Assembly (NCBI GenBank): GCA_031310005.1
Contig: CM062384.1
Coordinates: 868,001 to 932,000, forward strand
Source: Dactylellina haptotyla
Taxonomy: Eukaryota > Ascomycota > Orbiliomycetes > Orbiliales > Orbiliaceae
DNA: 64,000 nucleotides
Reading direction: 5' to 3'
The position numbers and the translations under genes are program-made. The first letter of the stretch is position 1, and each line of letters begins with the position of its first letter. A model generated the notes under the pieces. The model saw only the letters and a list, made by a program, of their open reading frames with translations. It was not told where the DNA came from and did no database searches. This document shows, in pieces, positions 39,801-50,973 of the stretch.

Positions 39801-42800
39801 TTTTTATATTAAAAAAACCATTTAATAAATTTTTTGATTTTAACATTAATTGGTTTACTTTAATCAAATAAATTATAAAATATAATATAATAACCTATTT
39901 CCAAAACATTTAATATTTTAATACCAATCTTTTTATAATATTAATATTTAAAAAGATAGTAATATTTTTAAATTATTAATATTAAAAAATGATTATATTA
40001 AACAATAGCCTATTTATTAAATCATTCCCATAACTTTTTAAACTTTAATTAAATTTTAAAATAATAAATTTATAATTAATTTTTTTAATTTATTAATAAA
40101 ATTATTTAAAATTATTAATAATTTATAATAAGTATAACTAATTTTATTATTTTTATCTTAATTTGTTTTTAATTAGCCCATTCTAATTTGATAATATATT
40201 ATTTTTATTATTTTTATTTTTATATACTAAATTATTATATTATTGGTTTTAGTTACAATTTATATTTTTATCTATTTAATTCCTTAAACCTAATTATTTT
40301 ATTAATTTATTCTTAAACCACTTTTTTTATTTATAATTAATTTTCAATTACCTCAATTTTATAATAAAATTTAATAGCTTATTAGTAAATAACTAATTTT
40401 TTATTAATTAATTTCTTTATAATTTATTTTATTTAAGATATTGTTAAACAAAAAACTAATTATTTTTATTATAATAATTAAAATTTTATTTTATAAATCT
40501 CCTATTTATAATCTTTATTAGTTAAAATTATTATAATATTTATTATTTTATAATATTTAAAAATAAATTTATCTAATATTAAATTAATTTTTTGAATATT
40601 TAAAATATAATAATTTTTAATAAAAAATAATCCTCCTTTATTCCTTTTTATTAATAATATAAATAATATTTAATTATTATACTAAAATAATTATAATTTA
40701 ATATTAATATTATTATATTTTTAAACCTTTTTTATTAATATTTTAATAAATAATATTAATAATACATTTATTAATTTTATATTAATTATTGAAAATTTTT
40801 AGTTCTAAATAAATATAAAATCTATATCCTTTCTTTTTATAATTATAATAAATCATATAAATTAAAAATTTATTTGGATTATTATTAATGAAGATATTTC
40901 TTTTAACATTAGCAAATCCCTATTTTTAAAAAGTAAAAAATATTAAGATATATTATTAATTCTAATATTATCTTTAAAATAATTATTTAAATTTTTAAAT
41001 ATATAATAAATAATCTTAATAATATAATTAATTTTATTAAAAAACTTTAATAACAATAAAAATCATTAATCTAACCAAAACAATAAAACCAAAAGCAAAT
41101 AAAAAACTTCAATTATAATTACCTATTATAACTTTTAAAGTTTGCTATAAATTTAAAAATAATTTAAATAATTTTCTTATTTAATAAGTATTTATAAGTT
41201 AATTACCCAAAATATACTTCTTATCCTTTCTTTATAATTAAATTATTTATTTTATAATTTTATTAATAGTTTTATAAACTCCCTTAAAATTTTTGTAAAT
41301 AATATTTTTAATTTTTTTAATAACTTTTTTAATATTTATTAATTTCTTTATTTTTACCTTATTTAATTTAATATTAGATTTAACTTCAATAATAACAATT
41401 AATTTAAAATTAACAATTTTATTTAAAAATCTACGTATCAAATTAAAGAAGTTTAATTATTAATAATATTTTTTTATTAATATTTTATTAATAAATATTT
41501 TTTATATTAAAAAAATTTTTACTAGTAATAATAATTAAATTAAAAATTTTTAATAAATTTTTCCTATATTTTATCCTTTTAAAGTTTAAATTATATTATT
41601 TAATAAAAATATTTTTATAAATTTAATAATTATTTAATTTTTAATAATATATATGCACAAACTTTAAATTATTATTATTTAATTTTTTTTCAAAATCATT
41701 ATATTATTATAAATATAAGGTAAGAAATTTATAATTTTATAAAAATTGTGTATAAGTATTTTAATTAAAGTAATCCTATAAAAACTATTAAATTAAATAT
41801 TTTTTCTTAAATAATAAGGTTAAATAGTCTTAATTGCTTTAATTTTTCTTAATAAAATTATTTTAAAATTAATATTTTTTTTTTTTTAAAGTTAAAATAA
41901 AATATTTTAATCTATATAGTACTTAATAAAATCTTATCCATCTTTGTAAATAATTTTTATATATTTTTAACTATATAATTAAAAATTAGAATAATGATAA
42001 TAACATCTTTAAAATATTTTTTAATTTGGTGTCTAACATCCCCATTATAAATAAGAATAATAATAATAAATATATTTAATATATTTATAAAAGAAATAAA
42101 AAAAAAGATAAATAAAAAAAAATAATATAAAATAATATTTTTTAAATTTAATATTTTAAATAAAAATTTAATATTTAAACCAAATTCTAATAATATAATG
42201 TAAATATAAATAATTTTAAAAATATACCATATTTTTTTTAATAGATAATGGGGGTTTAATAAATCTAGGCTAAGCAATCCTTAATATAGGTTAGTTTATA
42301 GAATAAAATTTAATTAATTTATTAATTTAAATTTAAAATATTTAAAAATTAGCAAAAATAGGAGAGGTATCTTTTATAAAAAAAATAAATTAAAAATTCA
42401 AACCTTTTTATTTAATTTTTATAATCTCCTTTTATAAATTTTTTTATTTAAATTTAATTATTTTTCTAAAATTATATATTTCAACAAATAGATACTCAAA
42501 GATATATAAAATTATTAAAAATATAAAAAATTAAAATTTAATAAAAAATATATTATATAGATATATATTATAAAATCTAAACAAAAATAATATTATATAA
42601 ACTTATCAAAATTTTATTAGAAATAATAAAAACAAAAAAAAAAAATAAAAATAATAATTAATAAATATTTTTCTAATAGAAAGCACCAATTGGTTGATAA
42701 ACAATAATTTTTGTTAATAATAAAACTTAATTTATTAATTTTATGATAATATATAAAGGATGATGTTAAAAAAAAATTATTTTTTACTACCTAATAATAA

Positions 42801-42943
42801 TAATTTTTTTAATATAATAAATTTTTAATATAAATATATTTTAATAAATTTTAATAATTAATTATAACTTTAATAAGTATTTTAAAATTTAATAATAAAT
42901 AAAGGCTTTAATAATTGTTTTTAAGATTTTAATTTAATTTAAA

Positions 42944-43124
42944 TAAAATGTAGCTATTGATGTAGAAATAAATCTATATATAAGTACAAAAATATAGGGA
43001 ATAATAATTGATGTATTGACAGTTTTTTAAGTATATAATTAGTGCTGTGCAGTGAAAATATATATTTATTGAGCACGCCGGCTCGAGACCGTGAAAACAA
43101 CGCAGTTTGAAAAATCATGTGACA
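42944..43124 (+). repeat. Right terminal repeat of outermost element
   Basis: 181 bp matching 17687-17867. Here the last 60 bases (GAGCACGCCGGCTCGAGACC...) keep normal composition and the first part is A+T-rich, the mirror image of the left copy. Confidence 0.75.
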
Positions 43125-43433
43125 AGACCCTCACAACCAAACTAGCACGTGTAGACTTGCATTTGATGGAGCCAGTTTATTTCAATATTTTCGTATTTAT
43201 TTTCGGAAAATAAAGTAAAAAAGGAATATGGCAAAAAAAAGGCAAGCTTTATATACTACAACCGAACCCTCTCCTTTCGCCTATAAACATCTTCCACCCG
43301 CGGCCGTTTCGGCGGCCTTGTAAAAAAGCGCGTCTTGGGTTTTGTTATAAGAGGCTAAAAAAACATGTACACCTATTTCCTCGGATTTCCTCCGCCGATT
43401 GTATGTCGGTTTATCTAAAGTATACTGGATAGT

Positions 43434-44096
43434 CTAATCAGATAGCACGACGGGGAAGATTCCGCTTTCTATATTTATATCACAATTAGCTCTCCATTTC
43501 TCTCTCTCCACCTTCTATAGCGGTATATATGATATTGGTAGTTCGGGGTGATGTGTAACGTACCACGCTGCTCATCCCATCGGGCGGTCCAGGTACCCGG
43601 GCACAGAGACCTGTAGGCGTGGAAGAATTGGCGGCAGGGCTGGAAGTCCTCGCCCTTAGCTAGGATGCACTTGTGGTAGTCGACATAGTTTTGCCAGCAC
43701 TGTTTCGGTGATGATGGAATATCGTTAGTTTATACACACATGCGGATATGTGACGATAGCGATGATCGGGGCGGTGGTTGCGGTAACGTACGTGCTTCGT
43801 CCTGGAAGAGGCCAGTTTGTTAGTATTTATAGTGAGATCGGTAGACGGTCCAATTGGTCCGGGAGGGAAGAGGGGATACATACTGATTCTGGTGAGGGAA
43901 TCGAGCGTCGTACCCGGCTGTTTTATTCAGGTATCGCTGTTAGCTTCTTATTTCTTTCATTTCGATATGGTGAGAGCGGGTGGGTATCTTTCGGGATGGA
44001 GAGCGGTTCGGAGGAAGGGAAACCGCGGCGGGTGGGCGAAAGCATACCGGTGACAAACTTGAATGGCTTGGTGACTCGGTCTTCTTCGTCGGACAT
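43434..44096 (-). CDS. COX12: Cytochrome c oxidase subunit VIb (COX12)
   Basis: Small subunit of respiratory complex IV on the intermembrane-space side of the inner mitochondrial membrane, imported by the Mia40 pathway. Five exons (44096-44048, 43917-43884, 43801-43792, 43699-43564, 43468-43434) encode 87 residues, the family's usual size. The twin CX9C-CX10C motif is complete: Cys32/Cys42 and Cys53/Cys64 in the regions CWQNYVDYHKC and CRQFFHAYRSLC. The N-terminal GYDARFPHQNQTKHC and the C-terminal WDEQRESGIFP also match the family. Exon 3 is only 10 nt (G ACG AAG CAC), flanked by clean introns of 82 and 92 nt with CTAAC branch sites; without it the conserved TKH before the first Cys is lost. 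The stop lies 309 bp from the right edge of the transposon block. Confidence 0.94.
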
Positions 44097-47000
44097 CTTG
44101 GAAAGGTCGGATATCGGGATTGAAGTCGATAGAAGGGTCGGTGAGGTCGGAGGGACGGGTCAATTGGTTGGGATGTCGAGGAGTTGGGGCTTCGGAGGAG
44201 GTCGTTGGAAGGGTTCGGGAAATGGACTGACGTTCAAATGTGAGGTCACACCACTTTGAGAAATTTTGCCGAGGACGACGAGGAAGGCGCCGACAACACG
44301 CCAACACAAGTATTCGTGAACTCACCTGGTCTAAAATTACAAGTAAAATTCATTCGAATTATCTATCAAAGCAGGAATTGGATGGAAGAAACATGGTAAA
44401 CTAGGAGGCGACTGGGAGCAATCATCAATTTTCGCGTTCTTAGGTACGCAACATAATTTTAGAACGTCTGAGTTGAGAATAAAAGTCCTATTCTGTAACA
44501 CGATTCTCTTGCGGTGCAGGTTCTAACGGCTAATGCTAGTTCCAATTTAGCTGTGTGTATATAGCAAGGATCGCAGTTATGGGAGATGGTTATAATTATA
44601 ATTGGTTCGGTATATGTAATGTCTTAGACGTGACTTGAAGGCGAAGTACATGTACATTCAAAACCAGTCTCGAACTTAAACCAAAACAAAACAGCCTTAA
44701 AAAAATTAGAAATTCGACCCATTTCCTGAGTCCCTCCATTTGACTGGTCTGGCCTAAATTTGTAGTCCTGTAGATCGTCTACATTTCCATATATGAGGCT
44801 GTCTTTTTTAGACAAAAGTGGTTTGACTGTGTAGTCCGTCGTTGATCATTCGATCTATTCCAACGAAGATATTGCAGGAGTCCTCATCTTCGGAGAAGCT
44901 GTGGCGAAAGTCTTCCTCTTAGACTTGCGGTCCAAATATCATACCACAGAACAGACCTGCTTCCGCCCTGACCAGCTGCTCGCGAAAAACCGGGACAATT
45001 CCGGCCCCTCCGCTTACGAAACCCACCGCATCTTTTTGAAAACGTTTCTAGCAAGTGGCTTGCTAAGCCGATAGGAACTCGTGAGGAGATGCGCGTTGGT
45101 GGGGCTTCTGACTGATCAATTATCTCCTAGTATAGGTACCTCATCGGCCTGGATAGTCACAAACTGACCCGCTTTTATCGGCTGCGCGTTTTTTTGGGCT
45201 GGTAACGAGATTTATTAAAAACCTGGACATTTTTGCGTATCAACTCATTCCTCCTCTTCTGTTTCTTCAGTGTCCATTGGAATTTGCGTGCATTGGCTTT
45301 GCGCAAAGGCCGATGCATTTCTTAGCAAATATTCAGGAGAGTCTCCTTACGCAAGACGCTGCACATACCAGTAGCTTCTACCAGATCTAATTCTTTATCA
45401 TGGACATATTTGTCCGCAGATGAACAACCGAGCGCTAACCAGTTCTTATAAAACTTGCCCTCAGTTCCTTGGTTAAGTGATCGGACTCCAATATTCCTAT
45501 AAGCTTTTAGCTGTTTGTGGCATGTTTAATAATAGAAGTTACTTATATGAGTTTTAAATGATTTGTGTTTCGAGAAGGGTTTCTTAAGTATAATGTTAAG
45601 TTGTGTTCATAGTGCACTTTGGGATTCTTTTGCTTACAGGCTCATGCAATCTGGGCCGACTTGAATCTGGGGAATGTGTTTTTGATATTTCATCTTTTCA
45701 TATGCTTGGCGCCAGTTTTGGAAGTAATTATGTTTAAAATTTTAAAGATGGCAATTTAAGGTCTGGTTGGTATTGGGGTGCATAATATGGGGGTATGTAT
45801 ATTTAATATTAGTCTAATGTTGAATCTTGTCTTGAGAGTCTTTTACTTCTGGAGCCTTGAAAAGATTGTAATTGGCTTTTTTTCGGGTAATTGTATTGTT
45901 TAGGATATCCTGTATCCTTATTAGTTTATATAAGTTTTTGATAGTATTGTTCATGCGTTCTTGCTATGAATTCCGTTTATTATATTGTATACGGCGCTCG
46001 AAGATATTGCTGCAAGGTTTGGCTGACGTAATTCAAAGATTCTGAACCGCTCCCTTCTCACATCTTCCAGGGTTCTTTCTGCGCGAAGGCATCGTCGTAT
46101 CAAGATAGAGATGGAGATAGAGAGAAAAAGGGAAAGGGGGATAGAGAGAACACACTAGGTAGAATGAGACAGGATATGGGTGACGTGGAATGTGGTGGAA
46201 GATGGAGTTCTCGCAATACGTTATTTAAAGTCCCGTAAGCCGGATATTTGGCATAATAAATTATTATTTTGGACGAACGTTAATGTTCGCTAATTCTTAT
46301 GGGTCGCTTCATAGTAGCATTACTATGTAGACGGCAGCTACATCGCTGCGAGACTCAGCGATCAATAAAATCGACAATGCATTGAGTAATTCCACATGGT
46401 AGGATTGAAGGGACTCATCGAGATGATCATCGATTTTATTCAAATGGATATGTGAGTCGGCTTTTCAGCTTTCTGGACATTCTGAAGTGATTCCAAAGCA
46501 TATAGCAGCTCTGAGATTTCTGGAACCCTTGGAGGTTCGGGTGGAGAAATGTTGTGAGACTGCTCTCGGTCTGGTTTGTTCCTATTGTGGCGGTAATTTG
46601 TTAATAATAGACCCACGAGTTTTCCAAATGCTACAACCAGACTTACATTATTATGGGAATATCTCATCCTGCTGGCGTGAAGAAACTAAGACATCGATCT
46701 CAGAATAAGATACGTGTCGATACGATACTGAACGAAGGAGCTCAAATGATAGTTGTTTGGAGGTTGTTAGTCCTCTAAACCATACCGTTGCTAATTTTTA
46801 TTAAGAGGAAGATTGCAGGGAGAGAGAAAAGAGAGACTATTCGCCAGCCTGCAACGAGTCAACTAAGTGCAAGTTTAGAGGGAGTGAACGCCTGTTGTAA
46901 TTGTGTGTTGGGTAGGAACATTGCTAGAAGCATCTGGCAACGAGCCCAGTCTAGGTACAAGACTGCAACGAGCCTACTAGAAGTAGAAAAAATAAGCTGT

Positions 47001-47828
47001 GGTAGGATTTTAATTTTACTACGAGCACTAGTATTCACAACTGCGTTTTGGCCATAGCGGCATTAGCGCAGAATATATGTCCTCAAGAGAAGTATATACT
47101 ATCATGTGAACCTTAAGCACTAGGCAGGGAAATAGCTTGCTCAACCATGGGTTTAGATCTACTCATTGAAATCGGTGAAACCACCTGTCATGCACGTGCG
47201 CACTGTATCGGTACTTTGTATAAAATAGAGTTACATGTGCTCCAGTAGCAAAAAGATACACGTTTTAAGCAGATAACTTACGTACCTAATTTCAATTCTG
47301 CAAGGTGCCTCCACAACTCTAGACCAGTGTTAGCTACGCTAGCGCAGGGGAGCAACATCTCCGTTCAGTAGGCTAGGATAAATGTTCCTTATTACTACGT
47401 ATATATACCAGATTTAGTTTCGAGCGTTGCCCAGTTGGGGCACTTCTTCCATGGTTAGCTGAGTTCCGAAATCCTAAGGTGGGTTTACTTCTGATAGGGT
47501 GAAAAAGAAAGACACTACTCGCAGTTTGTGCCCGGTTTCTCACACTGAATCTTTGGGTGGTCGCAATATACGTCGACGGTCGGCCGATTAGCTTGATAGC
47601 CTCCGCATTTTTTCTAATAAATAGAAGTGATCCCCGTAGATTGAGTTATTTCTCTCAGAAATTCCAAAGGTTATACCATCCTATCCCTTAGACCTCCCCT
47701 TTGAAATTATTTTCGTCACTCGCTTGAAAAGTTTAACAGCTGCATTATTTATAAAATCTCAAGGTATTCAAGGAATTACTCTGTATCCGCAGATACTGGC
47801 CCACTAATGCTTCATTTAGCACCCCAAA
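44097..47828. other. Gene-poor region
   Basis: About 3.7 kb of normal base composition with no gene that I can support. Open frames do not exceed about 90 codons apart from shadows over the COX12 5' region. The start of the region should hold the COX12 promoter. There is no tRNA, no rRNA and no recognisable transposon protein. It may hold relics or non-coding transcripts, but nothing in the sequence shows it. Confidence 0.4.
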
Positions 47829-48760
47829 ATGCCTGACGACGTTCGAATCTATGTAAATTTGCATACTGTCACCCCAGGACTCAGACTCTTCCTCAACCAT
47901 GTCACAATAGATCTCCCAAATAGATTCGGGAAGGATTCAGATGGAATCGGGGCCGGTTTCTCGGCGTTCGATGACGACGCGAAGGGAAAATCTGCGTTTA
48001 TTCTGCACCCATTTGTAAGCTGTCTAGACACCTCTATCTCTAGAATTTTACTAATCTAGTTTCCGTTATCAAGGATCCCAATACTGGTAAAGTCAGCCCA
48101 GACGAAAAGACGGGGCTCGATAGACAGCTGCGTGATAAACCTCTCGAAATTCCGTTAAAATGGGACGCCAAAGGCCAACTGGAACCCAACAAACCGAACG
48201 ACAGCAGAAGACATCCAAAGGCAACAATCGGGTCCTTCATTTTCGGCAGCTCGCGCACAATCGCAGGCGATCAGAGCGCGGGATCTCCATCCGTTACCGT
48301 CGAATTTGAAGTTAGAAACGCACCGGATAAGCCGGCGTTCAGTAAAAAGGGCATAATCAGGGCTATGGTGTCCCCGTTCCATGATATACGGGGCCCAGAC
48401 GACATCCTCATCACATACCAGTGGATGGGGGAGCTACCGTCTTGCATGAAGCTGTCGACTTCGGTTGTCACCGACACGGAGAGTTTCGGCATGGGTATAT
48501 TCTTGGATAAGGAGAGTAAAAAGATGGTATTTTTGTTGGTAGATGATGCGACATGGCAGCATAGGATCGCCCCGATGGTGTTTGGCGGGATTATGACTGG
48601 GGTGATTGCGGGCCTCGGTGTGGTAGCCGCCGCGTCCGGTGTGCCGCCTGTGGTATTCAAGGCACTTTCTTCAGCAGCTGGGAAAGTCGTGAATAAACGG
48701 TCAAACGAAGAAGAGAACGAATACGTGATGTATGGAGATGGTTCTGGCTTCTATTTCTAG
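47829..48760 (+). CDS. Orphan protein with hydrophobic Gly/Ala-rich C-terminal segment
   Basis: I do not recognise this family. Best model: two exons, 47829-48014 and 48074-48760, giving 290 residues. The donor is GTAAGC. The frame demands an acceptor whose distance is 2 modulo 3, and the 59-nt intron ending AAG, with a TTACTAAT branch site, fits; the two TAG acceptors before it give an intron of only 29 nt or the wrong frame. No signal peptide is seen. The first 200 residues look like mixed or beta-rich soluble protein, with aromatic and Asp/Lys-rich strands. Residues 227-257 (from IAPMVFGGIMTG onward) are strongly hydrophobic and Gly/Ala-rich, like a membrane-inserting segment. A basic patch and an acidic NEEENE tail ending in GSGFYF follow. 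No paralogue is visible in the window. Confidence 0.6.
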
Positions 48761-49281
48761 AATCATAGCGTCTATGTATAGCTTCATCCAGTAAGCTACG
48801 GGCGAAGGATCAAATGTCACTTTAAATGTAGTCAAATTTTGATATTTTTAGGGAGCGAGTGAATATCTGTTATAATACAACCTTTTTAATATAATGTTAC
48901 TGATTATTCCTCAAATCTTGAACTTAAGGCGGTAATCTGATTTCTCTGATATCCTTGTTCCGATTATTCTCAGAGGCTGATTCAACGGATCAGAATGGGG
49001 ATAGTGTTTGTTGGATACTAGTGTTCATTTGAACTACGCTTTGTCTATTTCGGGGAATGCTCTGAAGCAGGTCTCCTGACAGGGGTGTAAGCCAACCTGC
49101 ATGGATGCGGGTAACCTGGCGATCAGAATGCAGCGAGACGAAATTTGTATCTACCGCTACAAAAATTATAGATCTCAGTACCGCAAAATCTGGCACAATA
49201 CACTATGATTCATTTCGGAGTCATTCAATTGAGAGTACCTAAGCTAGTAAAAGAAACCATACTTTTTACCTTTTGAAAGTC

Positions 49282-49290
49282 TATAAAAGG
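49282..49290 (+). promoter_or_regulatory. TATA box
   Basis: TATAAAAGG about 115 bp upstream of the start of the beta-lactamase-like gene. The spacing fits a core promoter with a leader of about 80 bases. Confidence 0.55.
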
Positions 49291-49396
49291 CGGGCGTAGC
49301 ACCGACTGAATCGAATTCAGAACCTCAATTTACTTCATCCTCAAAGCTAGCTCTAGATTATAGCAACACAACGCATCTATCATTTGCAATTACAAC

Positions 49397-50642
49397 ATGT
49401 CGGACTTCGATACTCTTGCGGCAAAGTACACTTCTAAAGAGGACCAACAGGTCCCAGGTGTCCAAGCCAAATGCGTGGATAAAAATGGTAGATCTTCTTA
49501 TCGATACTCTAAAAAGCGGAGAACTAACTCTCTAAACTGTAGGAAAGGAACTGTATAGTAAACTTGCTGGCTTCAGTGGTCCCTCTCCTGATGCTGGACC
49601 CCTCCGAGCGGACGCAGCGTTCAAGATAGGTAGCGCAACGAAGCTTATCACCAGCATTGCCCTATTGCAATGTGTGGACAAAGGACTTATCACCCTCGAT
49701 GATCCTATCACAGGATTGCTACCGGAATTGGATGGAAAACCAATCGTGACCGGAATGGATCTGAACATGATTCCCAGCAACACCAAAATCACCGCGCGAC
49801 AACTACTCACACATACTTCCGGTATCCCTTATGGTTTTCTACACCCCTTTGTTATCAAGTGGCGTACTACCCCAGAAGGTCTTGAGTTTAAAAATTCCCG
49901 CCTCAGCCACGAGCGCTTTAATGTTCCGTTGGTATTCGAGCCTGGTACTGGGTGGATGTACGGCGGAAGTCTAGACTGGGCTGGTGTTGCAGTTCGCCGG
50001 TTGCATGATAATATACCACTTGAGGAGTATATGATTGAGAATATTTGGAAGAAAGTCGGGCGTACTGGTCCTTTCGCAACGTTCAACCTCGGCTTCAGAG
50101 ACGAGGACTATCAAGCAAAGCTTATGCAAGCGGCTCAACGGGACGCTCAAGGCCGATTACAGCCCTTTCAATTTGAGTTTGGTCATAATCCTGTTGACGC
50201 GGAAGGTGGTAGCGGTATGGTGGCAACCGCCGACGACTTCCTCGCCGTACTGGCTGATTTAGTCTCGGATTCTCCCATATTACTAAGGCCGGAGACCATC
50301 TCCGATATGTTTAGCCCTCAGCTGCAGAAGGGTTCTAAGTCTACTGAGATGTTAATGCAATTGCGGCCTGCTTGGGACAATGTTGCTGGCCCTGTCGCTA
50401 GTGAGACTGTGAATCACGGTTTGGGCGGAGTATTGCTTCAGGGCGAAGCCGCGGAACTTGGGCAGCCGGCGAATCTTCTGGGATGGGGTGGCGCATTGAA
50501 TACAATCTGGTTTGCTTCGAAGGAATTGGGTGTCGCAGGTTTCTTTTCAACGCAGGTATCTCCGTTTGGTGATTCTAAGGCAAGAGAGCTTATCGATGCT
50601 TGGAAGAAGGAGTTCTGGGCTCAGTTCAAGGCGACTCAGTAA
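49397..50642 (+). CDS. Serine beta-lactamase-family hydrolase/transesterase
   Basis: Class C beta-lactamase-like fold (Pfam beta-lactamase superfamily, including EstB-type esterases and LovD-type acyltransferases). Two exons, 49397-49487 and 49543-50642, joined at Asn-Gly, give 396 residues. Nucleophile motif S-x-x-K is Ser61-Ala-Thr-Lys64 in KIGSATKLITS. RQLLTHTSGIPYG (about 116-128) is the family's signature after it. The catalytic Tyr is probably Tyr170 in PGTGWMYGGSLDW. The third motif is likely GWGG at 344-347. No signal peptide, so probably cytosolic. In fungi such proteins act as esterases, transesterases of secondary metabolism or detoxifying hydrolases; no biosynthetic cluster is visible beside it, so the substrate is unknown. 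Confidence 0.88.
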
Positions 50643-50973
50643 TTGTACCCTATATCTTCTGTAGCCAGTTTTGTTTTCCTTCGGCTGCGACATTTATGAA
50701 ACATTCATACAAAAGAAAATCTTACATTTTTATTTATCGCTTGCTGAATAAAAGGGTTAATTGGACTTAAGACTGGTCGTGGGCATCCTTATACGCAATA
50801 CTAGCAGTACATCCACTCTTCATGCAACACAGTGTTTGCGCTTAGAACTAACGCCGGTTCTCCGCAGCAGGATCCTCTGGACGGATCAAATGCCGCATGC
50901 AACAGCGCTATCGATTCAATCTTAAGTTCCGATACATTATCAGAGCAGGTTTTGGAAAACTAGAAAACGCAAT

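Larger units (their letters stand above)
17687..43124. mobile_element. A+T-saturated transposon block bounded by 181-bp direct repeats (outermost element)
   Basis: About 25 kb in which G and C are rare, in sharp contrast to both flanks; this is the signature of RIP acting on repeats. The block begins and ends with a pair of direct repeats (17687-17867 and 42944-43124), each starting TG at the left copy and ending ACA, as expected for LTRs. Subtracting the nested pair at 19733-36888 leaves an outer element of about 8.3 kb. I cannot assign its internal region (17868-19732 and 36889-42943) to a family: no reverse transcriptase motif is readable there. No clear target-site duplication is seen outside it. 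It is thoroughly broken, with stops throughout, and must be the oldest of the three layers. Confidence 0.6.

Noticed and set aside
41957-42277. 106-codon hydrophobic frame, and a 64-codon Lys/Ile-rich frame at 41247-41441
   Set aside because: Accidental frames made of A+T-rich codons within a decayed element; composition alone explains them.
46850-46980. Recurring GCAACGAGCC-like words
   Set aside because: Three short imperfect occurrences without fixed spacing; not enough for a repeat family.
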